A DNA stretch of 64,000 bases. Origin: Gigantopelta aegis. Lineage: Eukaryota > Mollusca > Gastropoda > Neomphalida > Peltospiridae. Positions 10,126 through 20,003 of the stretch are shown here, in pieces (position 1 is the stretch's first letter; each line of letters begins with the position of its first letter). Position numbers and translations under genes: made by a program. The notes beneath the pieces were generated by a model. It did not search any database and had not been told where the DNA came from. It saw only the letters and a list, made by a program, of their open reading frames with translations. Where the stretch lies: the NCBI RefSeq assembly GCF_016097555.1, contig NC_054702.1, forward strand, positions 86,810,905 to 86,874,904. The letters run 5' to 3'.

Positions 10126-11455
10126 GAATTTAAGGGTCAGACGATATTTTCGACATTATTTTCTGAATGTCAATTATATTAGCTAGACCATAATGTCACG
10201 CATGGTATTGTTCCATTTTGACGAAAGTGGGTCTAAGCAACCCATAAATGAATTAAAATCCCCTGTATTGACACTGTCGACTAGTTCTAATGGCGAAAAC
10301 ATGCTTACATTTGCACGTAAATTAGGGCGAAAGCGAAAGGTCTGCTAAGTGCCCATAACTTGCTTTTTCACAAAGCGCTTCATTTGCACGCTTTGCACGT
10401 GTATTCCATGTTCCCAATGCTGAATTTACCGTATAATTTGAGCTTGCGTTCGTGTACGGTGCACACTCCAAATTCGACAATGGTACACTTCAACTGACTA
10501 TCGAAGATCGAGGAAGGGCTATTGCTTGGCTACGGGATGGCAATAGCAAAGAAATGTTGCTCTGAGACTTGGTGTCAGTCAGAGTGTCGTTGGCCGACTG
10601 TGGCAACGGTACCAAGCAACGAATTCTGTTCGAAATCGTCCACGTTCGGGAAGACCCCGAAGCACTACAAATAGAGAGGACCGCTACATCACCAATATGG
10701 CTCACCGTCAACGCACAACCACTGCACGCCGATTATGTGACAATCTGCGGACTGCGACTGGAACTCGAGTGTCTGATCAAACCATACGCAATCGTCTGAG
10801 AGCCAATAATCTACGCTGCCGTCGCCAGGCTGTTCGACCACCACTCCTACCACGTCACAGAACGGCCAGACGTCACTGATGCACGCTTCATCTGTGGTGG
10901 CAACGTGTTCAGTGGGGTCGAGTGATGTTCACTAGTGAGTCCAGGTTTAGTCTCCACTTCAACGACGGTCGGGTTCGTGTCTACAGACGTCCTGGGGAGC
11001 GCTTCGCTGACGTTAACGTTAGACAACGTCACCGGTTCGGTGGTGGCAGCGTCATGGTGTGGGGCGGCATCTCTATCCATCACAGGACCCCCCTCTATGT
11101 GGTGGATGGCAATCTGAATGGAATCCGCTATCTGAATGAGATTATCCGGCCGTTGGTTCTCCCAGGCCTTCAGCAGATTGGCGGCGGGGCAGTTCTGCAG
11201 GATGACAATGCCAGACCCCACCGCGCCAGGGTGGTAACGGACTTTCTCAGACAACAAGGTATCGCCAGGATATATTGGCCAGCATATTCGCCTGACTTGG
11301 CCCCAATAGAGAACGCCTGGGACGAATTAGGCAGGAGAGTTCGGGATAACCATGCCCCTCCGGCCAACCTTCATGATCTGGGTCAACTTCTTATGGCAGA
11401 GTGGCAGGCCATTCGTCAGATGACCGGCAGCACCGTCTAAATAATATTGGTATAA
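10126..11455 (+). mobile_element. Tc1-like transposon inserted in the LTR
   Basis: Starts after TA with CTACTCAAAAGAATTTAAGG, a typical end of this Tc1 group, and carries a plus-strand transposase remnant. No matching inverted end is visible on the right, so the 3' end is truncated or decayed and the right limit is approximate. The insertion postdates the Gypsy element. Confidence 0.7.
10482..11440 (+). pseudogene. Tc1 transposase remnant, catalytic Asp replaced
   Basis: The N-terminal helix-turn-helix part is split over frames (TIRNRLRANNL near 10775). The catalytic half is open from 10922 to 11440. It keeps VMVWGGIS, QDDNARPH and SPDLAPIENAWDELGRRV, with 34 residues between the second Asp and the Glu (DD34E, Tc1 type). 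The first catalytic position, normally FSDESRF, reads FTSESRF, so the Asp is Ser. Frame breaks and this substitution make it inactive. Confidence 0.85.
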
Positions 11456-11874
11456 TACAGTATTAAAATATTTAAAGTCACATCAATCACATCAAGGTTA
11501 TACACAGAGCAGAAAATATATAATTACTAGTCCGGACGGACAGCGATCCCCTGGAGCCTTCCTTATGTTTCTCCCCGATATCTCTAAAACCCTAGCTATT
11601 TATTATAAAAGCCCAGACTGGTCCGGAGACAGGACGCGGAACCGAATCTTATGATTTGTATATTTCCACAGTAACCAAGTGGTATTTTTTTCTCAGATGG
11701 TCAGACTTAATGACGCCTAGTCGCCAAAATCACGGTTGTAAAAACCGCACTCGCGGAGGTATTACGTAACTACTGGCCACCTGGGCTTAAGTGCATATTG
11801 GAACTGCACACGGCCCTCTAAAACAATTAGTATCGCCACAGGCGAAAACAAAATTAAGAGCATGTTCCGTCACA

Positions 11875-11892
11875 CACCCCCACCTCAAAAAG
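11875..11892 (-). other. Purine tract next to the 3' LTR
   Basis: On the minus strand GAGGTGGGGGTG directly precedes the LTR start TGTGACGG. This is the position expected of the polypurine tract that primes plus-strand synthesis in LTR retrotransposons. Confidence 0.6.
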
Positions 11893-12093
11893 GATATTTC
11901 CTCTACTCTAGGAATAGGGAAATATACTACATTAAAACAAAACGTGCGTTAACCGACGCATCCGGACATTTATAACACATGTAATAATAAGGTGACTACC
12001 AGTAATCACACTGAGTCTCTGAGTCCCTGGTATACAAATAAAATATATAAAAACAAAACAGAAATCAAGAATGTCAACACATTATCATAACGT

Positions 12094-12750
12094 TCAACAT
12101 CGGGACAGGGCATCAGCGATTACATTAGAAGTGCCCTTGATATGTTCAATGGTAATTGGGAATTCCTGCAGAAGAAGACTCCATCTCAAAACTCTCTGGT
12201 TGGAGGCTTTCATTCTGTGAATGAAAGTGAGCGGATTATGATCAGTAAAGACCACCACTTGATGCAATGCCGACTTCACGTAGATCTGAAAATGCTTCAG
12301 AGCTTGTACCATGGCCAAAGCTTCCTTCTCTATAGTGGAATAGTTCACCTGGTGTTTGTCAATCTTTTTGGAGAAGAAACTTACAGGATGGTCCAGTCCA
12401 TTTTCGTCTTCCTGGAACAGCACAGCTCCAGCTCCCACGTCACTGGCTTCCACAGCTAGCTTGAAAAGCATTCGGTAGTCTGGCGCTGCCATCACGGGAG
12501 ATGAGTAGCGCATCTGCTTGAGACGGTTGAATGACTTCTCGCATTCACCTGACCACTGGGACTTCGTTTCCTTCTTTTTCCGTGTCGCACGTTTTCCAGG
12601 TTTTCTCCGATAGGCATGCTGTCGAATCGGTGTAGCGTTGGGTTCCAAGCGCACATCCTGGCTTAAGGTATTGGTAACCGTTGGAAGGTCCTGACAAATG
12701 GAAACATTGTCTTGTATCAGCGTAGTCAACTTTTCTCGCTGGGGGTTCAA
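12094..12750 (-). pseudogene. Gypsy reverse transcriptase start fused to RNase H
   Basis: The 218-residue frame begins with the segment before reverse transcriptase (LEPNATPIRQHAYR), then jumps at about residue 55 to ECEKSFNRLKQMRYSSPVM, the linker after reverse transcriptase. The whole catalytic reverse transcriptase, including its YxDD box, is missing. The RNase H domain follows: LAVEASDVGAGAVLFQ, SKKIDKHQVNYSTIEKEALA, TDHNPLTF and a final GTSNVIADALSR. The same deletion joint is present in the fragment inside the 5' LTR (15896-16183), so it is older than that rearrangement. Confidence 0.85.
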
Positions 12751-12783
12751 GTCTGCTAGAATCTGGCTGTTGGTTAATTTGAT

Positions 12784-13686
12784 CTATGCAGCCTTGACGT
12801 CATCACAGGAAATTGAGTGTCTCTCAATTTGGAACGGTAACTCTGGAACTATCGGCAGTCTGTCAAAATAACCTTTTAGCAAATTGATGTGACAATACCT
12901 ACTTTTCCTAACCCTATCAGGAGTGTTTATCACATACCCTGTCTCATTAACCCGTTTGTGCACAACATAGGGCCCGAAATACCTGTTCTGCAATGAACCC
13001 CGTTTGATGGGAAGGTACTGCCGCACCTTATCCCCTGGTTTAAATTTCTGACTCCTAGCCTTCCTATCAAACACTGATTTTATTTTGCTCTGAGCATGGC
13101 TCAGTTGCTTCCTATCCATTCTATCTCTAACTCTCTTATTCATTAATACAGTTAACAAGGTAGTGCGAGCTGCCAACAAATTTGGAACAGCCCCCTGCTC
13201 TAGAACTAACTCTTGTCTATTACAAGGTAAGGCCCCTCTATCAAACACAACTGGTTCATTTACCCTCTGCGGGAGGTCAACAGGTTCCACCACATTTAGT
13301 TCGTCAGTTGACTTATCTACCAATTTACTGATAACCTCATCCACTCCAATTTCATGGCTCACACACGTATCAGACAAATCACAAATATCCTCTGGGTATC
13401 GTGTTACCCTACTGGCCATAGCCCTAGTCATTACACACGCAGGATATCTAATCTCATCAACCTCACTCTCTCCTATTAGTAAAGGGCTGTCTTTAATTAA
13501 CAATTGGTCACATTTCGGCTGACAACACTGACTAGTCAAATCATTACCCAACAAAACTCCTATGTTTTCAACAGGCAAGTCCTTTACAACACCCATAATG
13601 ACTGGTCCCGTCACAAACTTCGAACACAAGAAAACGTTATGTAACCGGACAACCATTTTTTCTCCAGTAACCGAGGTTAAGGCCAA
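12784..13686 (-). pseudogene. Gypsy protease end fused to integrase C-terminus
   Basis: The frame starts in the aspartic protease (VLLGNDL) and, after a poorly conserved middle, reaches KIKSVFDRKARSQKFKPGDK and GPYVVHKRVNETGYVI. These are the C-terminal region of a Gypsy integrase with its GPY motif and HINLLKGYF tail. The zinc-binding and catalytic core domains are absent. The protease active site (RDTGCSQSLI) lies just upstream at about 13762, after an in-frame TGA. Integrase remains lying before the reverse transcriptase start is what points to the Gmr1 group. Confidence 0.8.
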
Positions 13687-13866
13687 ACTACGTCCTGTAT
13701 CTGAATTCTCAATACCAGCTAAACACTCCGACGTGATCAGCGACTGACTACACCCGGTATCTCGATAGATTCATATTGCCTTCGGACTCAATTCTTGTTT
13801 CACATCACAAACCATACCAGTGGACACATACGGGTTTACTTTCTCTGCCATGGGACTAACCATTAA

Positions 13867-14550
13867 CTATCTCGCTAACGGAGCTGACCTCACTAAACCG
13901 ACCACTTGCGCATTATCGCGTTTCCTTTTAAAACAGTCCCCGACAAGATGGTTATCCTTTTTACAGTAACTGCAATGTGGACGAAAAGTTCGTGCATTGG
14001 CTGATAATGCAGGCTTATCCTTACTTTGCCCACCAGGTGCATTCCTTGCCTGACTAGCTGACCAACTAGATGTCTCTCCCCGATAGTTACTTTCCCGGGA
14101 AAAACCTGGCTGAAACTTCTTCTTATCACCCTGTTGTATAGAGCTACCCTGTACTGCCTGAGCTTTGTGTATTAACACGTAGTCATCTGCCACTATGCCT
14201 GCCTCCTCTATCTTTTTGACATCACGATCCTCTAAATGAATACGTAAGCTAACTGGTAATCCATTTTTAATGTCTTGTAAGATCAACAACTCCCGTAACT
14301 CGGTATATGACTCTACCTGATGAGAAATCACCCATTTATCAAACATCCCTGCCTTCTTAGCCACAAACTCACTATAAGACTGACCCTGCGTTTTTCTCAA
14401 CTCGCTATACCGTAAACGATAATCCTCAGGTCGTAATTCATACGCCCTCAACACTGCCGCCTTAACTAGGTCGTACTGACTTGCTCGCTCATCACTCATT
14501 GAATTATAAGCTACACTAGCCTTCCCCTTAAACTTAGACACGGCTAACAA
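13867..14550 (-). pseudogene. Gypsy gag, SCAN-like capsid and zinc knuckle
   Basis: The 227-residue frame contains VLRAYELRPEDYRLRYSEL, YSEFVAKKAGMFDKW and IVADDYVLIHKAQ, the pattern of the SCAN-like capsid domain of Gmr1-type gag from which vertebrate SCAN domains are thought to derive. A CCHC knuckle (CSYCKKDNHLVGDC) follows near residue 200. The N-terminal gag part is in the separate frame at 14919-15233, with stops between them. Confidence 0.8.
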
Positions 14551-14781
14551 TGTCCACTTAGACTGCGGCCAATATAGCTACTTAGCGGCCCATTCAAAAA
14601 GTTGGAAAAACATATCTACCTCCTGGTCATCAAATACAGGCACTGATCTATAAGCCTCCGACATGTTAAACCCATTTCCTACTTCTCGTCTGACTTCTTC
14701 AGTATTCAACTTTAACTCATGTTCCACTTTTAATTTTTCTAACTGGAATTCTCTATCCCTCTCTTCTTTCTCTCTATCCCC

Positions 14782-14782
<1 letters not shown>

Positions 14783-14851
<69 letters not shown>

Positions 14852-14857
14852 ATCCCT

Positions 14858-14924
<67 letters not shown>

Positions 14925-14951
14925 CTCTCTTCTCTTTTTCTCTCTCTCTCT
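14783..14951. repeat. (TC)n microsatellite inside gag
   Basis: Long CT runs with a few interruptions. On the minus strand they encode an alternating Glu-Arg run within a charged, coiled-coil-like part of gag, with the same phase as EREEREREFQLEKL-like flanking sequence. The repeat probably expanded from a native acidic-basic segment of gag. Confidence 0.8.
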
Positions 14952-15233
14952 ATCTAATGCACGTTCTTCTCTTTCGTACTCAAGCTTTTTAAAAGCTAAC
15001 TGTTGTTCCATACTCAAGTTACTTATCTCTATCCCTGGAACAATCTCACTTTCTTCCATAACTGGCCTATCACCAAAAACTTCTTGGATAATAATTGTCT
15101 TTATATCACCTAAGGTTTTAGCTGATGTTAAATCAATTTCTCGCTCACTTGCGATTTCAACTAACTCGGCCTTACGTGCTCGCTTAATCTCCACTACACT
15201 GAGCGTAGGCCTATCCAGCAAATTCTTATCCAT
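14919..15233 (-). pseudogene. Gypsy gag N-terminal part
   Basis: 104-residue frame starting MDKNLLDRPTLSVVEIKRAR, with a charged helical region (MEQQLAFKKLEYEREERALD) that runs into the Glu-Arg repeat. It lies just inside the 5' LTR and primer site, as expected for gag. The zinc knuckle part is downstream at 13867-14550. Confidence 0.7.
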
Positions 15234-15367
15234 GTTTAGATATGACGCACTTATTATTAATTAATTTTCTAGTGAACACGTTGCTACTTCTGGTTAATTT
15301 GTAAAAATAATTTATAAAGCTCCCATTTACAAACAATACTTTTTTAAATATGCATGTCCCGTTTCAG

Positions 15368-15385
15368 ATCCCGGACGAGCCCCCA
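15368..15385 (-). other. Primer-binding site matching proline tRNA
   Basis: On the minus strand, 11 bases inside the 5' LTR, lies TGGGGGCTCGTCCGGGAT. This equals the complement of the last 18 bases of animal proline tRNA including CCA, and is the well-known proline primer site of several retroviruses and LTR elements. Confidence 0.85.
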
Positions 15386-15396
15386 ATTTTCACTCC

Positions 15397-16435
15397 TGTC
15401 ACGGGGATCCTATAATACCCGTAACTGAATGAAACACGATTATCAAAATATCTCTCCTAACTGTATATCTATTAGATCTCTCTGTAACAGGCAGTTATAC
15501 CCGCTGGCTCGTCTAGGTATGATCAGATATAAGATCTTATATAAAGTATATATTATTATAGCACGTTTAGTTTACTAGAAAACACAACAAAAACACAATA
15601 CACTTTGGAATCTGTATTAACCTACGCTGACAAATGTACTGCCGCAGTAGTTAATTAACAACAACAAATAATAACAACCCAGAACTGATCACTTAATTAG
15701 TTAATCTCTAGGTGTCTAGTTTACACAATATGCTAATCACTTCACCGTGACACAACACCCACACGTGTGATAACTGAGAAACGCTTCCAGGAGAACTTAA
15801 TTAATAAAGGAATTACAACTCTATTCCTAACTGGTTAATTTTCAATTAACCCTTACTACTCATTCAGTAATGTGTGATAATTGAGAAACGCTTCCAGAAA
15901 CTTACAGGATGGTCCAGTCCATTTTCGTCTTCCTGGAACAGCACAGCTCCAGCTCCCACGCCACTGGCATCCACAGCTAGCTTGAAAAGCATTCGGTAGT
16001 CTGGCGCTGCCATCACGGGAGACGAGTAGCGCATCTGCTTGAGACGGATGAATGACTTCTCGCATTCACCTGACCACTGGGACTTCGTTTCCTTCTTTTT
16101 CCGTGTCGCACGTTTTCCAGGTTTTCTCCGATAGGCATGCTGTCGAATCGGTGTAGCGTTGGGTTCCAAGCGCACATCATGACTCGTAGACAGGACCCGG
16201 AACCGAATCTTATGATTTGTATATTTCCACAGTAACCAAGCGGTATTTTTTTCTCAGATGGTCAGACTTATTGACGCCTAAACGCCAAAATCACGATTGT
16301 AAAAACCGCACTCGCGGAGGTATTACGTAACTACTGGCCACCTGGGCTTAAGTGCATATTGGAACTTCACACGGCCATCTAAAACAATTAATATCGCCAC
16401 AGGCGAAAACAAAATTCAGAGCATGTCCCGTCACA
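15397..16435 (-). repeat. 5' LTR of the Gypsy element, chimeric
   Basis: 15397-15896 and 16184-16435 match the left and right parts of the LTR at 9435-11874. Between them, about 15896-16183, is a copy of the element's own internal region (matching about 12381-12660: start of reverse transcriptase and RNase H) instead of the expected LTR middle. Joints fall at short shared words such as GAA, suggesting template switching during reverse transcription or later recombination. Confidence 0.85.
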
Positions 16436-16510
16436 CTGGGACTCGAACCTGTGGCACCGAATCGCCCACACATTTCTAGACTAACCACGATGCGATCTGA
16501 ACTATCCAGT
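16436..16510 (-). mobile_element. SINE tRNA-like head, separated by the Gypsy element
   Basis: On the minus strand this reads into box B GGTTCGAGTCC (16439-16449), followed by CAG at the break. The remainder of the SINE continues at 9434. Insertion happened at the end of box B. Confidence 0.75.
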
Positions 16511-16692
16511 CATCCATAAAAAGGATGCTCTTTAGCTGAACCACATGCATGGGGCCTACAATCTACGCGGTCGATCCCGATTACGTGCATGGAAAGTGGG
16601 AAGACCTGGGACTGGTTAGTATGTATTGATGTATGAATATCTATATATTGTATGTATGTCGAGGTTGACTGTATGTATGTATGTATATTTGT

Positions 16693-16694
<2 letters not shown>

Positions 16695-16728
<34 letters not shown>

Positions 16729-16938
16729 CTTTGAAGCAGATACAACATTATCATGTATTGGAACCTGTGGCTTTCTGACTTAACAAGTGGTAATTTGTCC
16801 ACTGTATTAATGTGAACTTCTAACTGCCCAGTTCCAGTCCCATTTCGAGTAACGTAACTGAAGTCGATCCCCCTTTCACCTACCAAACAAAAACCAGATA
16901 GTCATTTGATACATTTACAGTCCAGAAACTGGATGGAT

Positions 16939-16992
<54 letters not shown>

Positions 16993-17027
16993 TGCGAGTG
17001 TGTGTGTGTGAGTGTGTGTGTGTGTGT
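16695..17027. repeat. (AC)n and (GT)n microsatellites flanking copy B exon 5
   Basis: (AC)n at about 16695-16727 and a long (GT)n at about 16942-17027, with exon 5 of saposin-like copy B between them. A further G tract lies at about 17138-17153. Confidence 0.9.
16785..16879 (-). pseudogene. Saposin-like gene copy B, exon 5
   Basis: Minus-strand exon from the acceptor TTTGTTTGGTAG, entering in phase 1 and encoding GERGIDFSYVTRNGTGTGQL and EVHINTVDKLPL. The NGTGTG motif is shared with copy A exon 5. The downstream donor is GTTAAG, one base earlier than the position used in copy A, where GTGAGT follows a further G. Exon length is 95 versus 96 nt, so splicing here would change the phase into the next exon. 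Either the donor has drifted or the downstream exon has a different phase. Confidence 0.7.
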
Positions 17028-17535
17028 TTAAATTAATTTCTTCAAAATTTCTTTGGGTTACGAACAGTCGTAATAAGGCAAGAAATAACGAATTTCATTA
17101 CTAAAAACATAGGTGTCGGAAGATGACAGCAACTTGGGGTGGGGGGGGGGGGGCTATTTACTAATTTGAATTTCATCTGTGGGAGGAGATAGTTTATTAC
17201 CTAAGTGTTATCTTTGCTAATGTCTTATTATGTTTTATCACAGATGACTTCTAATGATTGTTTCAATAAAAATTGACCCGTGATACACATAAAAACACGA
17301 TGGTTTTTATTTTATTATTTTATTTTATTAATTTTTGTTTTCTGAATTTATGAAAAAAAAAACTACCGAAATGCACATACGACTGAGTTTCGTTAATCAG
17401 TGGTTCGTAACCATACTTGTTGTTTGATGAATATCCCTTACACCAGAAGACGCTGCATATTTAAATGATACCAAAAATATCTGCTGGTCCTTAATTCATT
17501 TCGTTGAATATAGTTTAATGATTTCTATATCTCAC

Positions 17536-17648
17536 CCGGTGGGCTGGACACTGGACTGATGGTGAGTTCAGTGATGCGGGCATGTACTCCATCAAAGACC
17601 GGACATCCCTTGACGAGCTCGCAGAAATAGATATCGTCCAGGTCCTCC
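17536..17648 (-). CDS. Saposin-like gene copy B, exon 4
   Basis: Minus-strand exon of 113 nt from TTGTAATTTTAG to GTGAGA. It encodes EDLDDIYFCELVKGCPVFDG and then VHARITELTISPVSSPP. The D-L-D-x-I-Y-F-C-E-L motif and two cysteines complete the saposin-type domain begun in exon 3. Phases agree with both neighbours, and no defect is visible in this exon. Confidence 0.75.
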
Positions 17649-18207
17649 CTAAAATTACAACAATATCATTTATTTTAACTTCAAAGTTTCTCTACTGAAA
17701 CCGGCTTATGAAAAACATACCTCAACTTTTCGTCAGCAAAATATTTAAATCCTCTAGGGGAAAACCCAACTAAATGACAAATATTGGTAATCAATAAAAA
17801 GCGTGTATTCCGTATTATTTATGATTATAGCCAAACTGACAAAACCGTTATTGTATTTCGACACTTTATACCTTATGTGACACCATGCACTCATGAACTA
17901 CTGTGAAATCAATTGTGACTGCAACAGTTCGTATAAAATGTGCCTACTCGTGTAAGAACCATAGCTCACCTTTTATGTAACTGTTAATTGGCTTATTGTT
18001 ATAGTATCTAGGAAGATTTAGTTCACTGCCATATGATGCCATAAGTTTATTTTTACAACGAAGAATACTACCTGTGGAAATGGCTATGGGGGGCAACTGT
18101 TTCATTGATATTCCTACCCCTCCCCATCTTCCCGCCAACAACACTGATAACTTTGTGATTAAATTATGATAGGTAAATATACAGTCACCGTGATTGTAAA
18201 GTCTCAC

Positions 18208-18343
18208 TTCTGTAAGATTTTGGCAAATTCTTTTGCGCCTTCGATGTCACAGAAGAAATTGCAAAGCGCTCCTAGAACCTGACTTCCCGTTTTCGAGGCA
18301 AGTATATCACATAAGACTCCACACGAGTCAAACACACCTATAT
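18208..18343 (-). CDS. Saposin-like gene copy B, exon 3
   Basis: Minus-strand exon of 136 nt from TTTTTCAG to a GTGAGA donor. It encodes IGVFDSCGVLCDILASKTGS and QVLGALCNFFCDIEGAKEFA. Paired cysteines (SCGVLC, LCNFFC) are those of a saposin-B fold, a small helical lipid- or membrane-interacting domain in secreted proteins. The exon edge with its acceptor is duplicated just upstream (18375-18433). Exon 2 of this copy, with the signal peptide, was not found up to at least 22 kb, so the copy may be incomplete. Confidence 0.75.
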
Positions 18344-18433
18344 CTGAAAAACATCAACTGTATGTATACACTATTGCCACACGAGTCCACCACACCTATA
18401 TCTGAAAAAATATCAATTGTGTGTATACACTGT
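18319..18433. repeat. Tandem duplication of the exon 3 acceptor edge
   Basis: About 57 bp, running from inside exon 3 through the acceptor and into the intron, is present twice head to tail (18319-18374 and 18375-18433) with a few substitutions. Each copy carries a usable TTTTTCAG-type acceptor. Confidence 0.85.
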
Positions 18434-18464
18434 TACACGACCATGGTAGTAGTAGTAAACATCA

Positions 18465-18467
<3 letters not shown>

Positions 18468-18522
<55 letters not shown>
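18468..18522. repeat. (TA)n microsatellite
   Basis: Uninterrupted TA run that served as the target of the Tc1 element starting at 18523. Confidence 0.9.
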
Positions 18523-18523
<1 letters not shown>

Positions 18524-19815
18524 TCGGTCAAAAAAGAAATGCATAGGTGAAATATTCATGGAATTATCTCTTTAATACAAAGTGGCATAATTTCGTTATT
18601 TATGATCGTATCACAGTCAAATTTGACATGAGTATGTGACAGTGTTATGGACTGACGGCAGTGGAGGCGTTTTCGTCACCAAACAGCGTTGCACGAGGGC
18701 GCTGAAATCAGTACATTGTGTGGCCACCAGCAGCAGTAATCGCTGCTCGATATCTCCTTTACATAGACTGAATGAGTCTCTGAATCCGGGCGCGTGGAAT
18801 CCTAGCCCATTCTTCCTGCAGTGCATGTGGCAGCTGCGGAAGCGTCTGAGGCTCCGGGTCACGCTGGCGTACACGTCTGTCCAGTTTGTCCCATAGATGT
18901 TCAATGGGATTGAGATCTGGCGATCTTGATGGCCGTGGCAGCACATTAATGTTCTCATTCTGTAGGAAATCCATTGCTACACGTACCGTATGCGGCCTGG
19001 CATTGTCCTGCTGAAAGAGTTCTCTCTGTCGATCCCAAAAGGGAAGCATGTGACGGCGAAGAATTTCATTCCGGTAGCGTACAGCTGTCAGGTTGCCTTG
19101 TATGAACACAAGTTCACTTCTGCCGGTGTATGAGATGGCTCCCCACATCATGACACTCCCTCCACCGAATCTGTCAACTTGGGCGACGCAGTTGTTGGCA
19201 ACACGTTCATTGCGTCGTCTGTAAACACGTTGTTGTCCATCACGTAGCTGTAGAAGGAAACGTGAGTCGTCGCTGAACCATACTCACCGCCAGTTTCCCA
19301 AGTTCCAACCCTGTACATTCGTGCACCAGCGAACACGTAAATGTCGATGTTGACGTCGCAGGATGGGGCCAACATATGGTCTCCTAGCCCGTAAACCAGC
19401 TTCTCGAAGTCGGTTCCGAATGGTTTGTGCAGACACCCTTCTCAGACCAGATATGCGTCCAGCAATGTTCGTTGCTGTGGCAGTTCGGTGACGCAAGTGT
19501 AGAACCCGGATGTAGCGATCTTGTGCTGTAGTTGTTATGCGAGGTCTTTCACTTCTGGGCCGGTCTTCAGCTGATTGAAACTGTTGGTACTGAGTTTCAC
19601 GTGCATTGGCCACAATTTGACCATTTCACACCGATTTCCTGCAATTGTCCCACAACGTGCGTTAAATTTGTTTTAGGGTGCATTTGGGCATGCTGTCCCA
19701 TTCCAAGAACATTAACAAACATGGTCATTCAGCAACACTGTAAAAAAACCCACGATATTTTGTAAAATCAAACACTGTTCTTCTTTCCCTAGCACCTATG
19801 CGTTTCTTTTTTGAC

Positions 19816-19819
<4 letters not shown>
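18523..19819 (-). mobile_element. Tc1-like transposon, nearly intact ends
   Basis: Inverted ends of 27 bp with three mismatches (left CTCGGTCAAAAAAGAAATGC, right complement CACTGTCAAAAAAGAAACGC). It sits between a (TA)n run on the left and a (GT)n(AT)n run on the right (19820-19908), so the TA duplication is intact only on the left. Confidence 0.85.
18720..19613 (-). pseudogene. Tc1 transposase with nonsense mutations
   Basis: The minus-strand frame runs from MANARETQYQQFQS (19613) through TIRNRLREAGLRARRPYVGP and NWR, then an in-frame TGA at the position normally read as Arg. It continues as VWFSDDSRFLLQLRDGQQ, VMMWGAI, QQDNARPHT and SPDLNPIEHLWDKLDRRV. All three acidic residues are kept with DD34E spacing. 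A second stop lies near the C-terminus after IQSM. The N-terminal helix-turn-helix upstream of MANARE is missing or unreadable. Confidence 0.85.

Positions 19820-19908
<89 letters not shown>
19820..19908. repeat. (GT)n(AT)n compound microsatellite
   Basis: GT run followed by a long AT run, immediately right of the Tc1 end. Confidence 0.9.
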
Positions 19909-19911
<3 letters not shown>

Positions 19912-20003
19912 AGTATGTACGTATGTACTTATTTATTTATTTATTTATTATTTGTTTTAATTCAAATTTAACCATTTATTATCTTTAAATCGATTTGTGG
20001 TAA

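Larger units (their letters stand above)
9435..11874 (-). repeat. 3' LTR of the Gypsy element, carrying a Tc1 insertion
   Basis: Begins TGTCACGG and ends CCGTCACA on the plus strand. About 105 bp is repeated in tandem inside it (about 9806-9910 and 9911-10015). A Tc1-type element starts at 10126. The flanking LTR sequence outside the Tc1 matches the other LTR at both ends (15397-15896 and 16184-16435). Confidence 0.85.
9435..16435 (-). mobile_element. Gypsy LTR retrotransposon, Gmr1-like, defective
   Basis: Both outer ends are LTR-type (TGTCACGG at the left, CCGTCACA at the right) and are flanked by the 5-bp duplication CTGGG (9430-9434 and 16436-16440). On the minus strand the order is LTR, proline-tRNA primer site, gag, protease, integrase C-terminal end, start of reverse transcriptase fused to RNase H, purine tract, LTR. 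Integrase preceding reverse transcriptase is the order described for the Gmr1 group of Gypsy elements, unlike ordinary Gypsy. The integrase core and the reverse transcriptase core are both missing, so the element cannot move by itself. It separates exon 5 of saposin-like copy B from the final-exon copies. Confidence 0.85.

Noticed and set aside
14663..14992. Serine-leucine open frame on the plus strand
   Set aside because: It is the reverse of the Glu-Arg-coding microsatellite in gag.
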